Positions 16,607 through 25,267 of a stretch of 64,000 nucleotides of DNA are shown piece by piece. Under the pieces are notes generated by a model. The model saw only the letters and a list, made by a program, of their open reading frames with translations. It was not told the DNA's origin and did not search any database. The stretch comes from Georgenia yuyongxinii (GTDB lineage: Bacteria > Actinomycetota > Actinomycetes > Actinomycetales > Actinomycetaceae). Numbering within the stretch: position 1 is the stretch's first letter; each line of letters starts with the position of its first letter. Location: NCBI RefSeq assembly GCF_006352065.1, contig NZ_CP040915.1:4092001-4156000 (forward strand), in the 5' to 3' direction. The translations under genes were made by a program, and so were the position numbers.

Positions 16607-16646
16607 CGGCTACGCGGCTACGCGGCTACGCGGCTACGCGGCTACG
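16607..16646. repeat. Octamer tandem repeat (CGGCTACG)x5 at the sufE stop
   Basis: Five exact copies of an 8-bp unit lie at and after the sufE stop codon. On the minus strand each unit contains TAG. Because 8 is not a multiple of 3, the array supplies stops in all three frames. Confidence 0.9.
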
Positions 16647-17094
16647 CGGCGATCTTCTCCCGCACCTGGCGTTTGATGCGGCCCAGCATCCCGGCCATGC
16701 CGCGCAGCCGCAGCGGGCTGACCACCTCGGCCAGCCCCAGCTGGTTGTAGACGTCCGATGGCACGGCGAGGAGCACTTCAGCGGTGAGCCCGTCGAGCCC
16801 CTCGTGGAGGATCCCGGCGAACCCGCGCGTGGTGGGCGACTCCTCCGGCGCTGAGAAGTACAGATGCACGGTGGCGTCATCCCCGGTGCCCTCGACCTCC
16901 GTGAGCAGGAAGATCGGCGACTGACACTCCGGGACCGGCTCGAGCAGCTCGGGGTGGTCGGCGTACCGCTCGGGCAGGGCGGGCAGACCACGGCTGAACT
17001 CCAGCAGCAGCTGCAGCCGGTCCGCCGGGGCCAGCGCCTCGAAGTCGGCGATGATCTCGGCGAACGACGCCGGCATGTGTGTGGCCGTGCTCAT
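16642..17094 (-). CDS. sufE: SufE-family sulfur acceptor protein
   Basis: 150 aa. SufE proteins take persulfide sulfur on a conserved cysteine and pass it to an acceptor such as the Fe-S assembly machinery. Cys57 lies in [11 protein letters not shown], the usual place. The fold-typical [17 protein letters not shown] follows. ATG 17094 overlaps the stop of the sulfurtransferase gene (ATGA). Pairing with a rhodanese is common in actinobacteria and suggests the rhodanese, rather than SufS, is the donor. The stop lies in an octamer repeat. Confidence 0.92.
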   Translation of the reverse strand: MSTATHMPASFAEIIADFEALAPADRLQLLLEFSRGLPALPERYADHPELLEPVPECQSPIFLLTEVEGTGDDATVHLYFSAPEESPTTRGFAGILHEGLDGLTAEVLLAVPSDVYNQLGLAEVVSPLRLRGMAGMLGRIKRQVREKIAA

Positions 17095-17990
17095 CGCCCC
17101 GGCACCTCGCCCGGCTCCAGGCCGGTGGCGATGGGCGCCCGGACCGCGTTGCCCCACTCCGTCCAGGAGCCGTCGTAGTTGCGGACGTCCGGGAAGCCGA
17201 GCAGGTGCTGGAGCACGAACCAGGTGTGGCTGGAGCGCTCCCCGATCCGGCAGTAGGCGACCACCGGCTCGGCGGGGTCCAGGCCCTGCTCCTGCTGGTA
17301 GATCACCGCGAGGTCGTCGCGGGCCTTGAACGTGCCGTCCTCGTTGGCCGCCCGCGCCCACGGCACGGACTTTGCCCCCGGGATGTGCCCGCCGCGGAGG
17401 GTGCCCTCCTGGGGGTAGTCCGGCATGTGGGTGCGCTCGCCGCTGAACTCCTGGGGCGAGCGCACGTCGACGAGCTGCCCGCCGAGGAACTCCATGACGT
17501 CGTCCTTGAACGCGCGGATGCCCGTGTCGTCCCGGGGCATCTCCGGATAGTCAGTGGGCGTGGGGCTGACGGTGTCGGTGGTCATCGGGCGGCCCTCGGC
17601 CTGCCACTTGGCGCGGCCGCCGTCGAGCAGGCGCACGTCCGGGTGCCCGAAGAGGGTGAACACCCACATGGCGTAGGCGGCCCACCAGTTGCTCTTGTCG
17701 CCGTAGATCACCACGGTGGTCTCGCGCGTGATGCCCTTGGCGGCCATCAGCCGCGCGAAGCCGGCGCCGTCGACGTAGTCGCGGGTGACGGGGTCGTTGA
17801 GGTCGAGGTGCCAGTCCACCTTCACCGCGCCGGGGATGTGCCCGGTCTCGTACAGCAGCACGTCCTCGTCGCTCTCGACGACGACGAGGCCCTCGTCACC
17901 GAGGTGGTCGGCGAGCCAGCGGGTGCTCACCAGGCGCTCGGGGTGCGCGTAACCCGCGAACTTGGGGTCGTCGTCGTGGGGCAGGGCCAT
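17091..17990 (-). CDS. sseA: Thiosulfate/3-mercaptopyruvate sulfurtransferase (two-domain rhodanese)
   Basis: 299 aa, the usual length for two-domain rhodaneses. It transfers sulfane sulfur from thiosulfate or mercaptopyruvate to an acceptor in the cytoplasm. The N-terminal domain is inactive ([17 protein letters not shown]) and the C-terminal domain carries catalytic Cys247 in [16 protein letters not shown] 17990 has AAGGACGG upstream; the 15 extra upstream codons are unlikely. The stop overlaps sufE, giving a two-gene operon that makes a direct sulfur relay plausible. Confidence 0.93.
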   Translation of the reverse strand: MALPHDDDPKFAGYAHPERLVSTRWLADHLGDEGLVVVESDEDVLLYETGHIPGAVKVDWHLDLNDPVTRDYVDGAGFARLMAAKGITRETTVVIYGDKSNWWAAYAMWVFTLFGHPDVRLLDGGRAKWQAEGRPMTTDTVSPTPTDYPEMPRDDTGIRAFKDDVMEFLGGQLVDVRSPQEFSGERTHMPDYPQEGTLRGGHIPGAKSVPWARAANEDGTFKARDDLAVIYQQEQGLDPAEPVVAYCRIGERSSHTWFVLQHLLGFPDVRNYDGSWTEWGNAVRAPIATGLEPGEVPGR

Positions 17991-18076
17991 GGGGTACGTC
18001 CGTCCTTCGCTCGGGTGCTGGTCCGATCCTCTCATCCACGGCCGGTGGTCAGCGGTTGGCGGTCACCGGTCAGAGG

Positions 18077-18919
18077 TCAGCGGACCTGGCTGAATGCCGC
18101 GACCGCGGGGTCGGCGCCGATCCGGGCGGCCGAGTCGAGCGCGGTGATGGCCGCCACCTCCTCATCGGTGAGCGCGAAGCCGAACAGGTCGATGTTGGCC
18201 GCGATGCGCTCTGCGGTCACCGACTTGGGGATGACGATGCGGCCCTGCTGAACATGCCAGCGCAGCACCACCTGCGCCGGGGTCACACCGTGTGCGGCGG
18301 CGATCCGGGTGACCGGTGCGGCGTGGAGGTCCGCCCCCTGCCCGAGCGGTGAGTAGGCCTCGACGGCGGCGCCGGCCTGACCGGTGGCGTCGAGGGTGTC
18401 GCGCTGCTGGAACGTGGGGTGCACCTCGACCTGGTTGACGGCGGGCGCGACGTCGGCCTCGGCCAGGAGCCGGCGCAGGTGCTCGGGCAGGAAGTTGGAC
18501 ACCCCGATGGCGCGGACCGCGCCGTCGGCGAGCAGCTTCTCCAGGGCCCGCCAGGTCTCGACGTACCGGTCCTTCGACGGCACGGGCCAGTGGATGAGGT
18601 ACAGGTCGACCACGTCCACGCTCAGGGCGGTGCGTGAGGCGTCGAACGCGCGCAGCGCGGCGTCGTACCCCTGATCCCCGTTGCGCAGCTTGGTGGTGAC
18701 GAAGAGGTCATCCCGGGGAACCCCCGTAGCCCGCAGCGCGGCACCCACGCCGGCCTCGTTGTAGTAGGCGGCGGCGGTGTCGACGTGGCGGTAGCCGGCT
18801 TCCAGCGCGCCCTCGACCACTCGCTGCGTGGTCTCCGCGGGGATCTGGAAGACGCCGAGACCCACCTGAGGGATCTCGACGCCGTTGTTGAGCGTGATGG
18901 CGGGAACGGTGAGGGTCAT
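18077..18919 (-). CDS. Aldo/keto reductase (2,5-diketo-D-gluconate reductase-like)
   Basis: NADPH-dependent cytoplasmic carbonyl reductase, 280 aa. Family signatures: GLGVFQIP near the start, the active-site block YRHVDTAAAYYNEAGVG, catalytic Lys in TTKLRNGD, LYLIHWP and the C-terminal NADP-binding VIPKSVTAERIAAN. ATG 18919 follows GGAGG. It stands alone on the minus strand, 87 bp after the sseA start region. The natural substrate cannot be told from sequence. The 120-bp gap downstream of the racemase (18920-19040) holds nothing recognised. Confidence 0.92.
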   Translation of the reverse strand: MTLTVPAITLNNGVEIPQVGLGVFQIPAETTQRVVEGALEAGYRHVDTAAAYYNEAGVGAALRATGVPRDDLFVTTKLRNGDQGYDAALRAFDASRTALSVDVVDLYLIHWPVPSKDRYVETWRALEKLLADGAVRAIGVSNFLPEHLRRLLAEADVAPAVNQVEVHPTFQQRDTLDATGQAGAAVEAYSPLGQGADLHAAPVTRIAAAHGVTPAQVVLRWHVQQGRIVIPKSVTAERIAANIDLFGFALTDEEVAAITALDSAARIGADPAVAAFSQVR

Positions 18920-19040
18920 GCCTCCATCCTTACCGCCTGCCGCCCACATCCCGCGCACCGAGCCCGCGTGTCCGCGGGTCGAGACGGCAAAGGCTCCGAG
19001 GGCGCGAGAGCCGCCCGGGTCAGTCCGGGGCGCCGCCCGC

Positions 19041-19730
19041 TCACTCGAGGGCGAGCTCGGCTGCGCGAAGCGCGTGGGCACGCATGGAGTCGACCAGCGG
19101 CAGCGGGCTGTCCTCCGGGCTGAGGAGGAGCTCCAGCTCGGTGCACGCCAGCACGACGGCGTCCGCGCCCTCACCGGCGAAGCCGTCGAGCACCCCGCGC
19201 ACCATCTGACGGGACGCGTCGGTGACCACACCCTGGGTGAGCTCGTCGAAGATCACCCGGTCGACCAGCTCCCGCTCCGCCGGGCCGGGCACGATGCAGG
19301 TGACGCCGTGCCTGGCGAGCCGGTCGGCGTAGAAGGACTCCGCCATCACCCATCGCGTGCCGAGCAGCCCGAGCCTGCGGTGACCCGCGGCGACCGCAGC
19401 GGCGCCCACGGCGTCGGCGATGTGCAGCAGGGGGACGTCGACCGCCGCCTCCACCGGATCGGCGACCTTGTGCATGAGGTTCGTGGCGATCAGCACCACC
19501 TCGGCCCCGGCGCCCTCGAGCCGGCGGGCGGCGTCCGCGAGCAGCTCACCGGCACCGTCCCAGTCCTCCCGCAGCTGCAGGCCGCGCACCTCGTCGAAGT
19601 CGAGCGAGCACAGCAGCAGCCGGGCGGAGTGGTGCCCGCCGAGGCGGCGCTGCACCTCGGTGTTGATGACCTTGTAGTACTCGGCGGTGGAGTACCAGCT
19701 CATCCCGCCGATCAGGCCGATGGTGCGCAT
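19041..19730 (-). CDS. Aspartate/glutamate racemase family protein (YgeA/RacX-like)
   Basis: 229 aa, cofactor-independent amino-acid racemase family. The N-terminal MRTIGLIGGMSWYST is the usual opening. The second catalytic cysteine is present in LACTELELLL. At the first position the sequence is LIATNLMH, so Thr replaces the Cys of classical aspartate racemase, as in the YgeA-type subgroup with low, broad racemase activity. It lies 4 bp downstream of the ornithine-cyclodeaminase-like gene on the same strand. The two may act on the same amino acid or opine. Confidence 0.88.
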   Translation of the reverse strand: MRTIGLIGGMSWYSTAEYYKVINTEVQRRLGGHHSARLLLCSLDFDEVRGLQLREDWDGAGELLADAARRLEGAGAEVVLIATNLMHKVADPVEAAVDVPLLHIADAVGAAAVAAGHRRLGLLGTRWVMAESFYADRLARHGVTCIVPGPAERELVDRVIFDELTQGVVTDASRQMVRGVLDGFAGEGADAVVLACTELELLLSPEDSPLPLVDSMRAHALRAAELALE

Positions 19731-19734
19731 GTTC

Positions 19735-20721
19735 CTACCTCCCGGTGATCCGGCAGAAGATCTCGGCGGCGACCACGAGGTCCTGCCAGGGCATCCCGGT
19801 GCCCTTGAACAGGCGCGGCCCCTGGACGGGCAGGTGTGCCCGGCTGGTGACGACGTCGGCGAGGGTGACCAGGCGGTCCGGGGTCAGCACGCCGGCGGCG
19901 ACCGGCATCACGATGTCCCCCGCCTCGCGCAAGGTGCTGGCGCGCGACTCGACCACCACCGCGGCGCGGGCGACCAGGGCGTCGTCGGTCTCCCGGGCGT
20001 CGGGGAAGTGCGAGCCCATGGCGACGACGACGGCGTCGTCCTTGACCAGGGCGCCGTCGAACAGCGGGGTCGTGGCGCTGGTGCAGCAGCAGACGATGTC
20101 CGCGTGCGCCACGGCATCGGGGTCCCCCGGGGCCGCGGTCCGCACGGGCAGGCCGGCGGCGGCGACCTCGACGGCGAGGGCGTCCACCCGCCGGGGGCTC
20201 CGCCCCACGAGGGTGACCTCGGCGATCTCACGGACGGCGGCCATGGCCGCGACGTGCGCGCGGGCCTGGGGGCCGGTGCCGAACACCGTGAGCCGGGCCG
20301 GGCCGGTGGCCGTGTCGGGGGTGAGGTGGCGCACCGCGAGCGCGGAGGTGGCCGGAGTACGCAGGTTGGTCAGGGCGATGCCGTCCACGACGGCGGCCGG
20401 GCGCTGATCCTCGCCCTCGAACAGCAGGTAGGCGCCCTGGATGAGCGGGAGGCCACGGGCCGGGTTCTCGGGCGTGCTCGAGAGGAGCTTGACCCCGGCG
20501 AACGCGCCGAGGGTGGACGGCATGATCAGCAGCTCCCCGGCGGCCGTGGTCAGCCGGGAGCGGGGCGCGTCCCGCTCGGGGTCGAGCCCGCCGCGCAGGG
20601 CGGCCTCGAGGGCATCGATTGCGTCGCGCACCGAGGTGGTCGCGGCCACGTCCGCCGCGGAGACCAGGGTCATGCCGGCGAACGTCACGTGCGCGGGCGG
20701 TGCGGTGACGGCGTCGGACAT
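19735..20721 (-). CDS. Ornithine cyclodeaminase/mu-crystallin family protein
   Basis: NAD(P)-dependent dehydrogenase or cyclodeaminase family member, 328 aa. The Rossmann motif VFGTGPQARAHVAAM (about 137-151) follows the conserved LTNLRTPATSALAVRHL. Members include ornithine cyclodeaminase, alanine dehydrogenase and ketimine reductase, and the exact substrate cannot be assigned here. ATG 20721 follows GGAGGAG. Co-transcription with the racemase gene suggests amino-acid catabolism, for example of a proline or ornithine derivative. Confidence 0.88.
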   Translation of the reverse strand: MSDAVTAPPAHVTFAGMTLVSAADVAATTSVRDAIDALEAALRGGLDPERDAPRSRLTTAAGELLIMPSTLGAFAGVKLLSSTPENPARGLPLIQGAYLLFEGEDQRPAAVVDGIALTNLRTPATSALAVRHLTPDTATGPARLTVFGTGPQARAHVAAMAAVREIAEVTLVGRSPRRVDALAVEVAAAGLPVRTAAPGDPDAVAHADIVCCCTSATTPLFDGALVKDDAVVVAMGSHFPDARETDDALVARAAVVVESRASTLREAGDIVMPVAAGVLTPDRLVTLADVVTSRAHLPVQGPRLFKGTGMPWQDLVVAAEIFCRITGR

Positions 20722-20918
20722 CGGTGCTCTCCTCCCGGTGCGCCCGGTGAGGCGCGTGCGCCGCCGGCGACGCGGACGCACCCCAACCGTCTCACGTACC
20801 GGGCCGTGGGACGGTACGGGCCGGCCGCCGCGGTGGCCGGGGACGTAATCTGAACGGTCGGTCACCGATACGTCGGTCACCACCCCGCAGACGGACGCAC
20901 ACGACGGAAGGACGCCCC

Positions 20919-21719
20919 GTGGTCAACCTTGCCTATGTCATCGCCGGCTCGGAGGCGACCGGTGGCGCCGGGATCCAGGTGGACCTCAAGACGTTCCAGC
21001 AGCTCGGTGTCTACGGGGTCGGCACGCTGACGTGCATCGTCTCCTTCGACCCCAAGAACGGCTGGACGCACCGGTTCGTCCCCGTCCCGCCGGAGGTCAT
21101 CGCGGACCAGATCGAGGCCGCCACCACGGCGCACGCGCTCGACGTGGTCAAGATCGGCATGCTCGGCACCCCCGCGACCATCGACGTCGTCGCCGAGGGC
21201 CTGCGCACCCAGCCGTGGCGCCACGTGGTGCTGGACCCGGTGCTCATCTGCAAGGGTCAGGAGCCCGGCGCGGCCCTGGACACCGACAACGCGTTGCGCG
21301 AGCAGGTGCTCCCGCTGGCGACGGTCGTGACGCCGAACCTGTTCGAGGCCCGCACGCTCGCCGGCATGGACACCATCGCGTCGGTGGAGGACCTCACCGA
21401 GGCCGCGCGCCGGATCCACGCGCTCGGCCCGGCGTACGTGCTGGCCAAGGGCGGCGTGGAGCTGCCCGGCGACGACGCCGTGGACGTGCTCTTCGACGGC
21501 GAGGAGGTGACGGTCTTCTCCGCGCCGAAGGTGGGCCAGGCGCGGGTCTCGGGTGCGGGCTGCACCCTGGCGGCGGCGGTGACCGCGGAGCTGGCCAAGG
21601 GCGCGGACGTGCGCTCCGCCGTCGGCCTGGCGAAGGACTTCGTCACGGCGGGCATCAAGGGCCGGGTCGCGGCGAACACCCCGTTCGATACCGTGTGGCA
21701 GGGCGCCTACGCCGGCTGA
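20919..21719 (+). CDS. pdxK: Pyridoxine/pyridoxal kinase, ThiD-like (PdxK)
   Basis: 266 aa ribokinase-family enzyme phosphorylating pyridoxal/pyridoxine or hydroxymethylpyrimidine. The N-terminal IAGSEATGGAGIQVDLKT and the C-terminal anion-hole motif SGAGCTLAAAVTAEL with Cys215 are clear. The GAGCT form resembles the B. subtilis PdxK subgroup more than ThiD, which usually has GTGCT. Hydroxymethylpyrimidine kinase activity remains possible. GTG 20919 follows GGAAGGA. No thiamine genes or TPP riboswitch are adjacent, which also favours PdxK. Confidence 0.85.
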   Translation: MVNLAYVIAGSEATGGAGIQVDLKTFQQLGVYGVGTLTCIVSFDPKNGWTHRFVPVPPEVIADQIEAATTAHALDVVKIGMLGTPATIDVVAEGLRTQPWRHVVLDPVLICKGQEPGAALDTDNALREQVLPLATVVTPNLFEARTLAGMDTIASVEDLTEAARRIHALGPAYVLAKGGVELPGDDAVDVLFDGEEVTVFSAPKVGQARVSGAGCTLAAAVTAELAKGADVRSAVGLAKDFVTAGIKGRVAANTPFDTVWQGAYAG

Positions 21720-21977
21720 CGGCACGGCGGCCCGCCTCCTGAGGTGCCGGCATCGGCGGCCGGGCTGCTCGCCGTGGTGAGTGGCCTGCCGTGGGTGCTG
21801 CGGGAGCGACGCGTGCTGCCGTTGCAGGGTGGGGGCCCGGTTCCGGGCCCACGCTTCCCACCACCGTGCCCGGACCGGCAGAGTCAGGTCCGGGGCGTGT
21901 CGAGATCCGCGTTCCCCGTTCGACGTAGGAGTGCACAGGCCCCACAGCCGGGGCAACCACGACACGAGGAGCACGTC

Positions 21978-22415
21978 ATGCGCGTGATGGTCATGATTCA
22001 GGGCACCGGCGCCGACGAGGCGAAGATCGGCCCCACCGAGGAGATGCTCGCCGCGATGGGCGCGTACAACGAGCGGCTGGTCAAAGCCGGCATCATGCTC
22101 GACGGGCAGGGCCTGCGGCCCACCTCGGACGGTGCCCGGGTGGTGTTCGAGGGCGGCACGACCTCCGTGGTCGACGGCCCGTTCACCGAGGCCAAGGAGC
22201 TCATCGCCGGGTACTGGATCTGGCAGGTGCGCAGCCTGGAGGAGGCCGTCGAGTGGGCCCGGCGCTGCCCCGCCGACCCCGGTGGTCTGCGGCAGGTCCT
22301 GGAGATCCGCCCGATCTTCGAGATGGACGACTTCGGCGAGGAGTACACCCCCGAGCTGCGCGCGCGTGACGAGCGGCTCGCCGCCGAGATCAAGGCTCAG
22401 CACCCCGGCGCCTGA
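21978..22415 (+). CDS. YCII/DGPF-domain protein (ECF42 partner)
   Basis: 145 aa. The signature DGPF occurs in TTSVVDGPFTEAKELIAGYW and gives this YCII-related family its name. Members are commonly encoded next to ECF42-type sigma factors, exactly as here, and are proposed to modulate or be targets of the sigma factor. No enzymatic activity is established. ATG 21978 follows GAGGAG. The 258-bp gap upstream (21720-21977) has no gene. Confidence 0.9.
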   Translation: MRVMVMIQGTGADEAKIGPTEEMLAAMGAYNERLVKAGIMLDGQGLRPTSDGARVVFEGGTTSVVDGPFTEAKELIAGYWIWQVRSLEEAVEWARRCPADPGGLRQVLEIRPIFEMDDFGEEYTPELRARDERLAAEIKAQHPGA

Positions 22416-22477
22416 CGGTGGGGCGCGGGGCGTGCTCGCCCCGCGCCTCGCCGGTCGCCAGGAAAGGAGATCGAGGC

Positions 22478-23764
22478 GTGGTCGACGCGCGGCGCACCGT
22501 GGAGGCGGTCTGGCGGATCGAGTCCCCCCGGCTCATCGGCGCGCTCACCCGCCTGGTGCGCGACGTCGGGCTCGCCGAGCAGCTCGCCCAGGACGCCTTC
22601 GTGCTGGCCCTGGAGCAGTGGCCGAAAGACGGCGTGCCACGGAACCCGGGCGCCTGGCTCATGGCGACCGCCAAGCACAAGGGCATCGACCTGGTGCGCC
22701 GGGAGAGGTCCCAGGACGCCAAGTACGCCCAGGTGGCCGCGGACCTGTCGGTGTCGGGTGCAGGCACCGCTCCTCCACCCGACGCGGTCGCTGCGGAGGC
22801 GGTGCGCGACGATCTCCTCGCCCTGGTGTTCGTCGCGTGCCACCCGGTGCTGCCGCGCGAGTCCCGGGTGGCCCTCACCCTGCGCCTGCTGGCCGGGCTG
22901 AGCACCGAGGAGATCGCCCGCGCCTTCCTCGTGCCCACCGCGACGACGGCGCAGCGCATCTCACGGGCCAAGCGGACCTTGGCCGAGGCCGGGGTGCCGT
23001 TCGAGGTGCCTCAGGAGGACGAGCTGCCCGCCCGGCTCTCCGCCGTCCTGGAGGTGGTGTACCTCCTGTTCAACGAGGGCTACGCGGCGACGTCCGGGGA
23101 GGCGTGGATCCGCGCGGACCTCGCGCAGGAGGCGATGCGCCTGGGCCGGGTGCTCGCCGGGCTGCTGCCGCGCGAGCCGGAGGTGCACGCGCTGGTGGCA
23201 CTCATGGAGCTGCAGGCGTCCCGGTTCCGCGCGCGGACCGGCCCTGGCGGCGAGCCGGTGCTGCTGGCCGACCAGGACCGGTCCCGCTGGGATCGCACGC
23301 TCATCACCCACGGGCTGGCCGCGCTCACGTGTGCCACCGACCTGCACCGGCCGCTCGGCCCGTACGCGGTGCAGGCGGCCATCGCGGCGTGCCATGCCCG
23401 CGCGCCACGATTCGAGGACACCGACTGGGAGGGCATCGTCGCGCTGTACGACGCCCTCGCCCAGCTGGCACCCTCGCCGGTGGTGGACCTCAACCGGGCG
23501 GTCGCCGTCCTGCATGCCGACGGCCCGGCGGCCGCGCTGGAGGCGATCGATGCCATCGCGGACCACCCGAGGCTGGCTCGCTACCACCTGCTCGGTGCCG
23601 TCCGGGCGGACGTGCTCGCCCGGCTGGGCCGGCGTACCGAGGCGGCCGAGGAGCTGGAGCGGGCCGCCGGGCTGGCCCCCACCCAGCGCGAGCGCCGGCT
23701 GCTGCACGAGCGGGCCGCGGCGCTGACGACGGGCCTGGCGGCGGGAGCGGACCGCGAGCCCTGA
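22478..23764 (+). CDS. ECF42-type RNA polymerase sigma factor with long C-terminal extension
   Basis: 428 aa. The N-terminal 170 residues hold sigma-70 region 2 (LAEQLAQDAFVLALEQW, WLMATAKHKGIDLVRR) and region 4 (RLLAGLSTEEIARAFLV). The remaining 250 residues form a helical, TPR-like extension found in ECF42 proteins, which replaces an anti-sigma factor as the regulatory element. Conserved pieces include VVYLLFNEGYAATSG and VVDLNRAVAVLHADGP. GTG 22478 follows GGAAAGGAGA. The stimulus is unknown; the DGPF gene 62 bp upstream is its usual partner. Confidence 0.92.
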   Translation: MVDARRTVEAVWRIESPRLIGALTRLVRDVGLAEQLAQDAFVLALEQWPKDGVPRNPGAWLMATAKHKGIDLVRRERSQDAKYAQVAADLSVSGAGTAPPPDAVAAEAVRDDLLALVFVACHPVLPRESRVALTLRLLAGLSTEEIARAFLVPTATTAQRISRAKRTLAEAGVPFEVPQEDELPARLSAVLEVVYLLFNEGYAATSGEAWIRADLAQEAMRLGRVLAGLLPREPEVHALVALMELQASRFRARTGPGGEPVLLADQDRSRWDRTLITHGLAALTCATDLHRPLGPYAVQAAIAACHARAPRFEDTDWEGIVALYDALAQLAPSPVVDLNRAVAVLHADGPAAALEAIDAIADHPRLARYHLLGAVRADVLARLGRRTEAAEELERAAGLAPTQRERRLLHERAAALTTGLAAGADREP

Positions 23765-23788
23765 CGCCTGGCGGAGAACGGGTTCGTG

Positions 23789-24181
23789 TCAGCCGGCATG
23801 GAGCCGCGCCGCCAGCGCTCGCTCGGCCTCGGTGAGCACGCCGGTCGCGGTGCGGCGCACCTGCCAGGTGGTCACCGTGCCGTCCGGGCCGCGCAGCCGG
23901 CCGGCCGCGAGCGCGGTCTCGATGCGCCGCCGAACCTCGTCCTCGTGCCCGGGCTCGGTGACGAACACGGTACGGACGCGCAGGTCGACGCCGTCGGGCA
24001 GGACGGCGGTGTGGTGCGGGGCGAGCGGGCACGGCGGCTCGTGGTCCCAGTGGCCGCAGAGCGCGACGGTGATGGCGGCGCCGGGGGCGCGGGTGTCGGT
24101 GTCCGGTGCCAGGACCAGGACGGCCTCGTGGACGAAGGGCTCTCGCACCACCACAGTCTTCCCGCTCTTGAGCGCGTCCAC
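23789..24181 (-). CDS. Conserved hypothetical protein
   Basis: 130 aa, no named family. The middle has an unusual Cys/His stretch, ALCGHWDHEPPCPLAPHHT (about 41-59), which could bind a metal. The rest is compatible with a small alpha/beta domain ending in a helix rich in Ala, Arg and Glu. It is convergent with the ECF42 sigma gene. ATG 24181 is the only upstream ATG; a GTG eleven codons in is an alternative start. The composition is normal for the genome, so I take it as real. Confidence 0.6.
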   Translation of the reverse strand: MDALKSGKTVVVREPFVHEAVLVLAPDTDTRAPGAAITVALCGHWDHEPPCPLAPHHTAVLPDGVDLRVRTVFVTEPGHEDEVRRRIETALAAGRLRGPDGTVTTWQVRRTATGVLTEAERALAARLHAG

Positions 24182-24238
24182 GCCTTGGTGGCCCGGGCCG
24201 CGGCTGCGGGCTCACCGGCCCGCCGCTACCCTCCCGGT

Positions 24239-24846
24239 GTGCACGAGACGGACGTGGCGGTGACGGACGGGCGCACGCTTCATGTGTACGACGCCGGCGC
24301 GTCGTCCCCGCTGCCCGGGCGGGACGTCGCGTCGGCGGCCGACGACGTCGCGCGGATCACCGACGCACTCGGCCTGGACCGTTTCGCCGTCATCGGGCAC
24401 TCCGGCGGTGCGCCGCATGCGCTCGCCTGCGGGGCGTTGCTGAGCGACCGGGTGCTGGGCGTGGTCGGCGTCGCCGCGGGTTCACCGCGGCCGACGAGGC
24501 CGCGCTGTCCGGGGAGTGGGCGTGGTTCCTCGACGTCGTACGCCCTGCCGTCGCCGCGGGTCCGGCCGGGCTTATCGACGACGACCTGGCGTACGTGGGC
24601 CCCTGGGGGTTCGATGTCGCCGGGATCGCCGTGCCGGTCCTGCTCCTCCACGGCGAGGACGACACGGTGGTGCCGGTCTCTCACGCCAGGTGGAACGCGC
24701 GCCGCATCCCGGGGGCAGAGCTCTGGGTTCGCCCGGACGCCGGGCACATCTCCGTCCTCGACGGCGGAGCCGCCGCCCTGGCGTGGCTGGCGGAGGTCGA
24801 CGAACGCACGCCGGACCGCCGCAAACGGGGACCAGCCGCCCCGTGA
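24239..24846 (+). pseudogene. Alpha/beta hydrolase, broken by internal deletion and frameshift
   Basis: Two frames encode parts of one hydrolase. The first (GTG 24239 to about 24480) has HVYDAG and the nucleophile elbow IGHSGGAPHALACGALL. The second (about 24483-24846) has VPVLLLHGEDDTVVPVSHA and the catalytic-His region PDAGHISVLDGG. They join only if one base is missing near 24480. Between HVYDAGASS and PLPGRDVAS the usual segment with HHGTPxTG and the RPGYGGS-like block (about 40 residues) is absent, so the oxyanion hole is lost. A sequencing error could explain the frameshift but not the deletion. Confidence 0.75.
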
Positions 24847-25179
24847 GGAAGCGGGAGCCGGGTCAGGGGTCAGCCGGTCCGCGAGCTCGCGCGGGTGGTC
24901 GAGGAACCAGACGTGGGAGCCGCGGTTGGACTCGCGGACGAAGTCCCCCAGCGCCTCGCTGGCGGTGACGTGCGCCGAGATGTCCCCGAGGACCGCCAGG
25001 CGCATGCGGTAGTGGTCGAAGAACTCCGGGGCGAGCCGGTCGGCCGGCACGGTGACCAGCTCGGCGCCACCGGCCCAGGCCTCGCCGATGACGTCGAGCG
25101 CGTCCTGGGCCGCGCGGATGAGCGGCCCGGCCTCGGGCAGGTGCAGGACGACGGTGCCGTTGACGGTCTCCAGGGTCAT
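24280..25179 (-). CDS. DUF4180-domain protein with aberrant C-terminal read-through
   Basis: The N-terminal ~105 residues (25179 down to about 24865) match the small DUF4180 family: ELVTVPADRLAPEFFD, RMRLAVLGDISAHVTASEAL, DFVRESNRGSHVWFLD. The family is normally about 120 aa. Here the frame continues for almost 200 low-complexity residues antisense to the convergent hydrolase pseudogene. The stop codon appears to have been lost in a deletion at the junction. A few residues after APEFFD also seem missing compared with the family as I remember it. Function is unknown in any member, and this copy may be decaying. Confidence 0.55.
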   Translation of the reverse strand: MTLETVNGTVVLHLPEAGPLIRAAQDALDVIGEAWAGGAELVTVPADRLAPEFFDHYRMRLAVLGDISAHVTASEALGDFVRESNRGSHVWFLDHPRELADRLTPDPAPASSRGGWSPFAAVRRAFVDLRQPRQGGGSAVEDGDVPGVRANPELCPRDAARVPPGVRDRHHRVVLAVEEQDRHGDPGDIEPPGAHVRQVVVDKPGRTRGDGRAYDVEEPRPLPGQRGLVGRGEPAATPTTPSTRSLSNAPQASACGAPPECPMTAKRSRPSASVIRATSSAADATSRPGSGDDAPASYT

Positions 25180-25267
25180 GCCTCGCGACCCTACGCATCA
25201 CAGACGCCGCCGGGCCAGGACATTGCTCCGCATGCGGCCGGCCTCGCCAGCTGGAGTCCCACCTCAC

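Noticed and set aside
16642-17361. Longer start for the SufE gene
   Set aside because: It would overlap the sulfurtransferase by about 270 bp; the ATGA-coupled ATG 17094 gives the family length.
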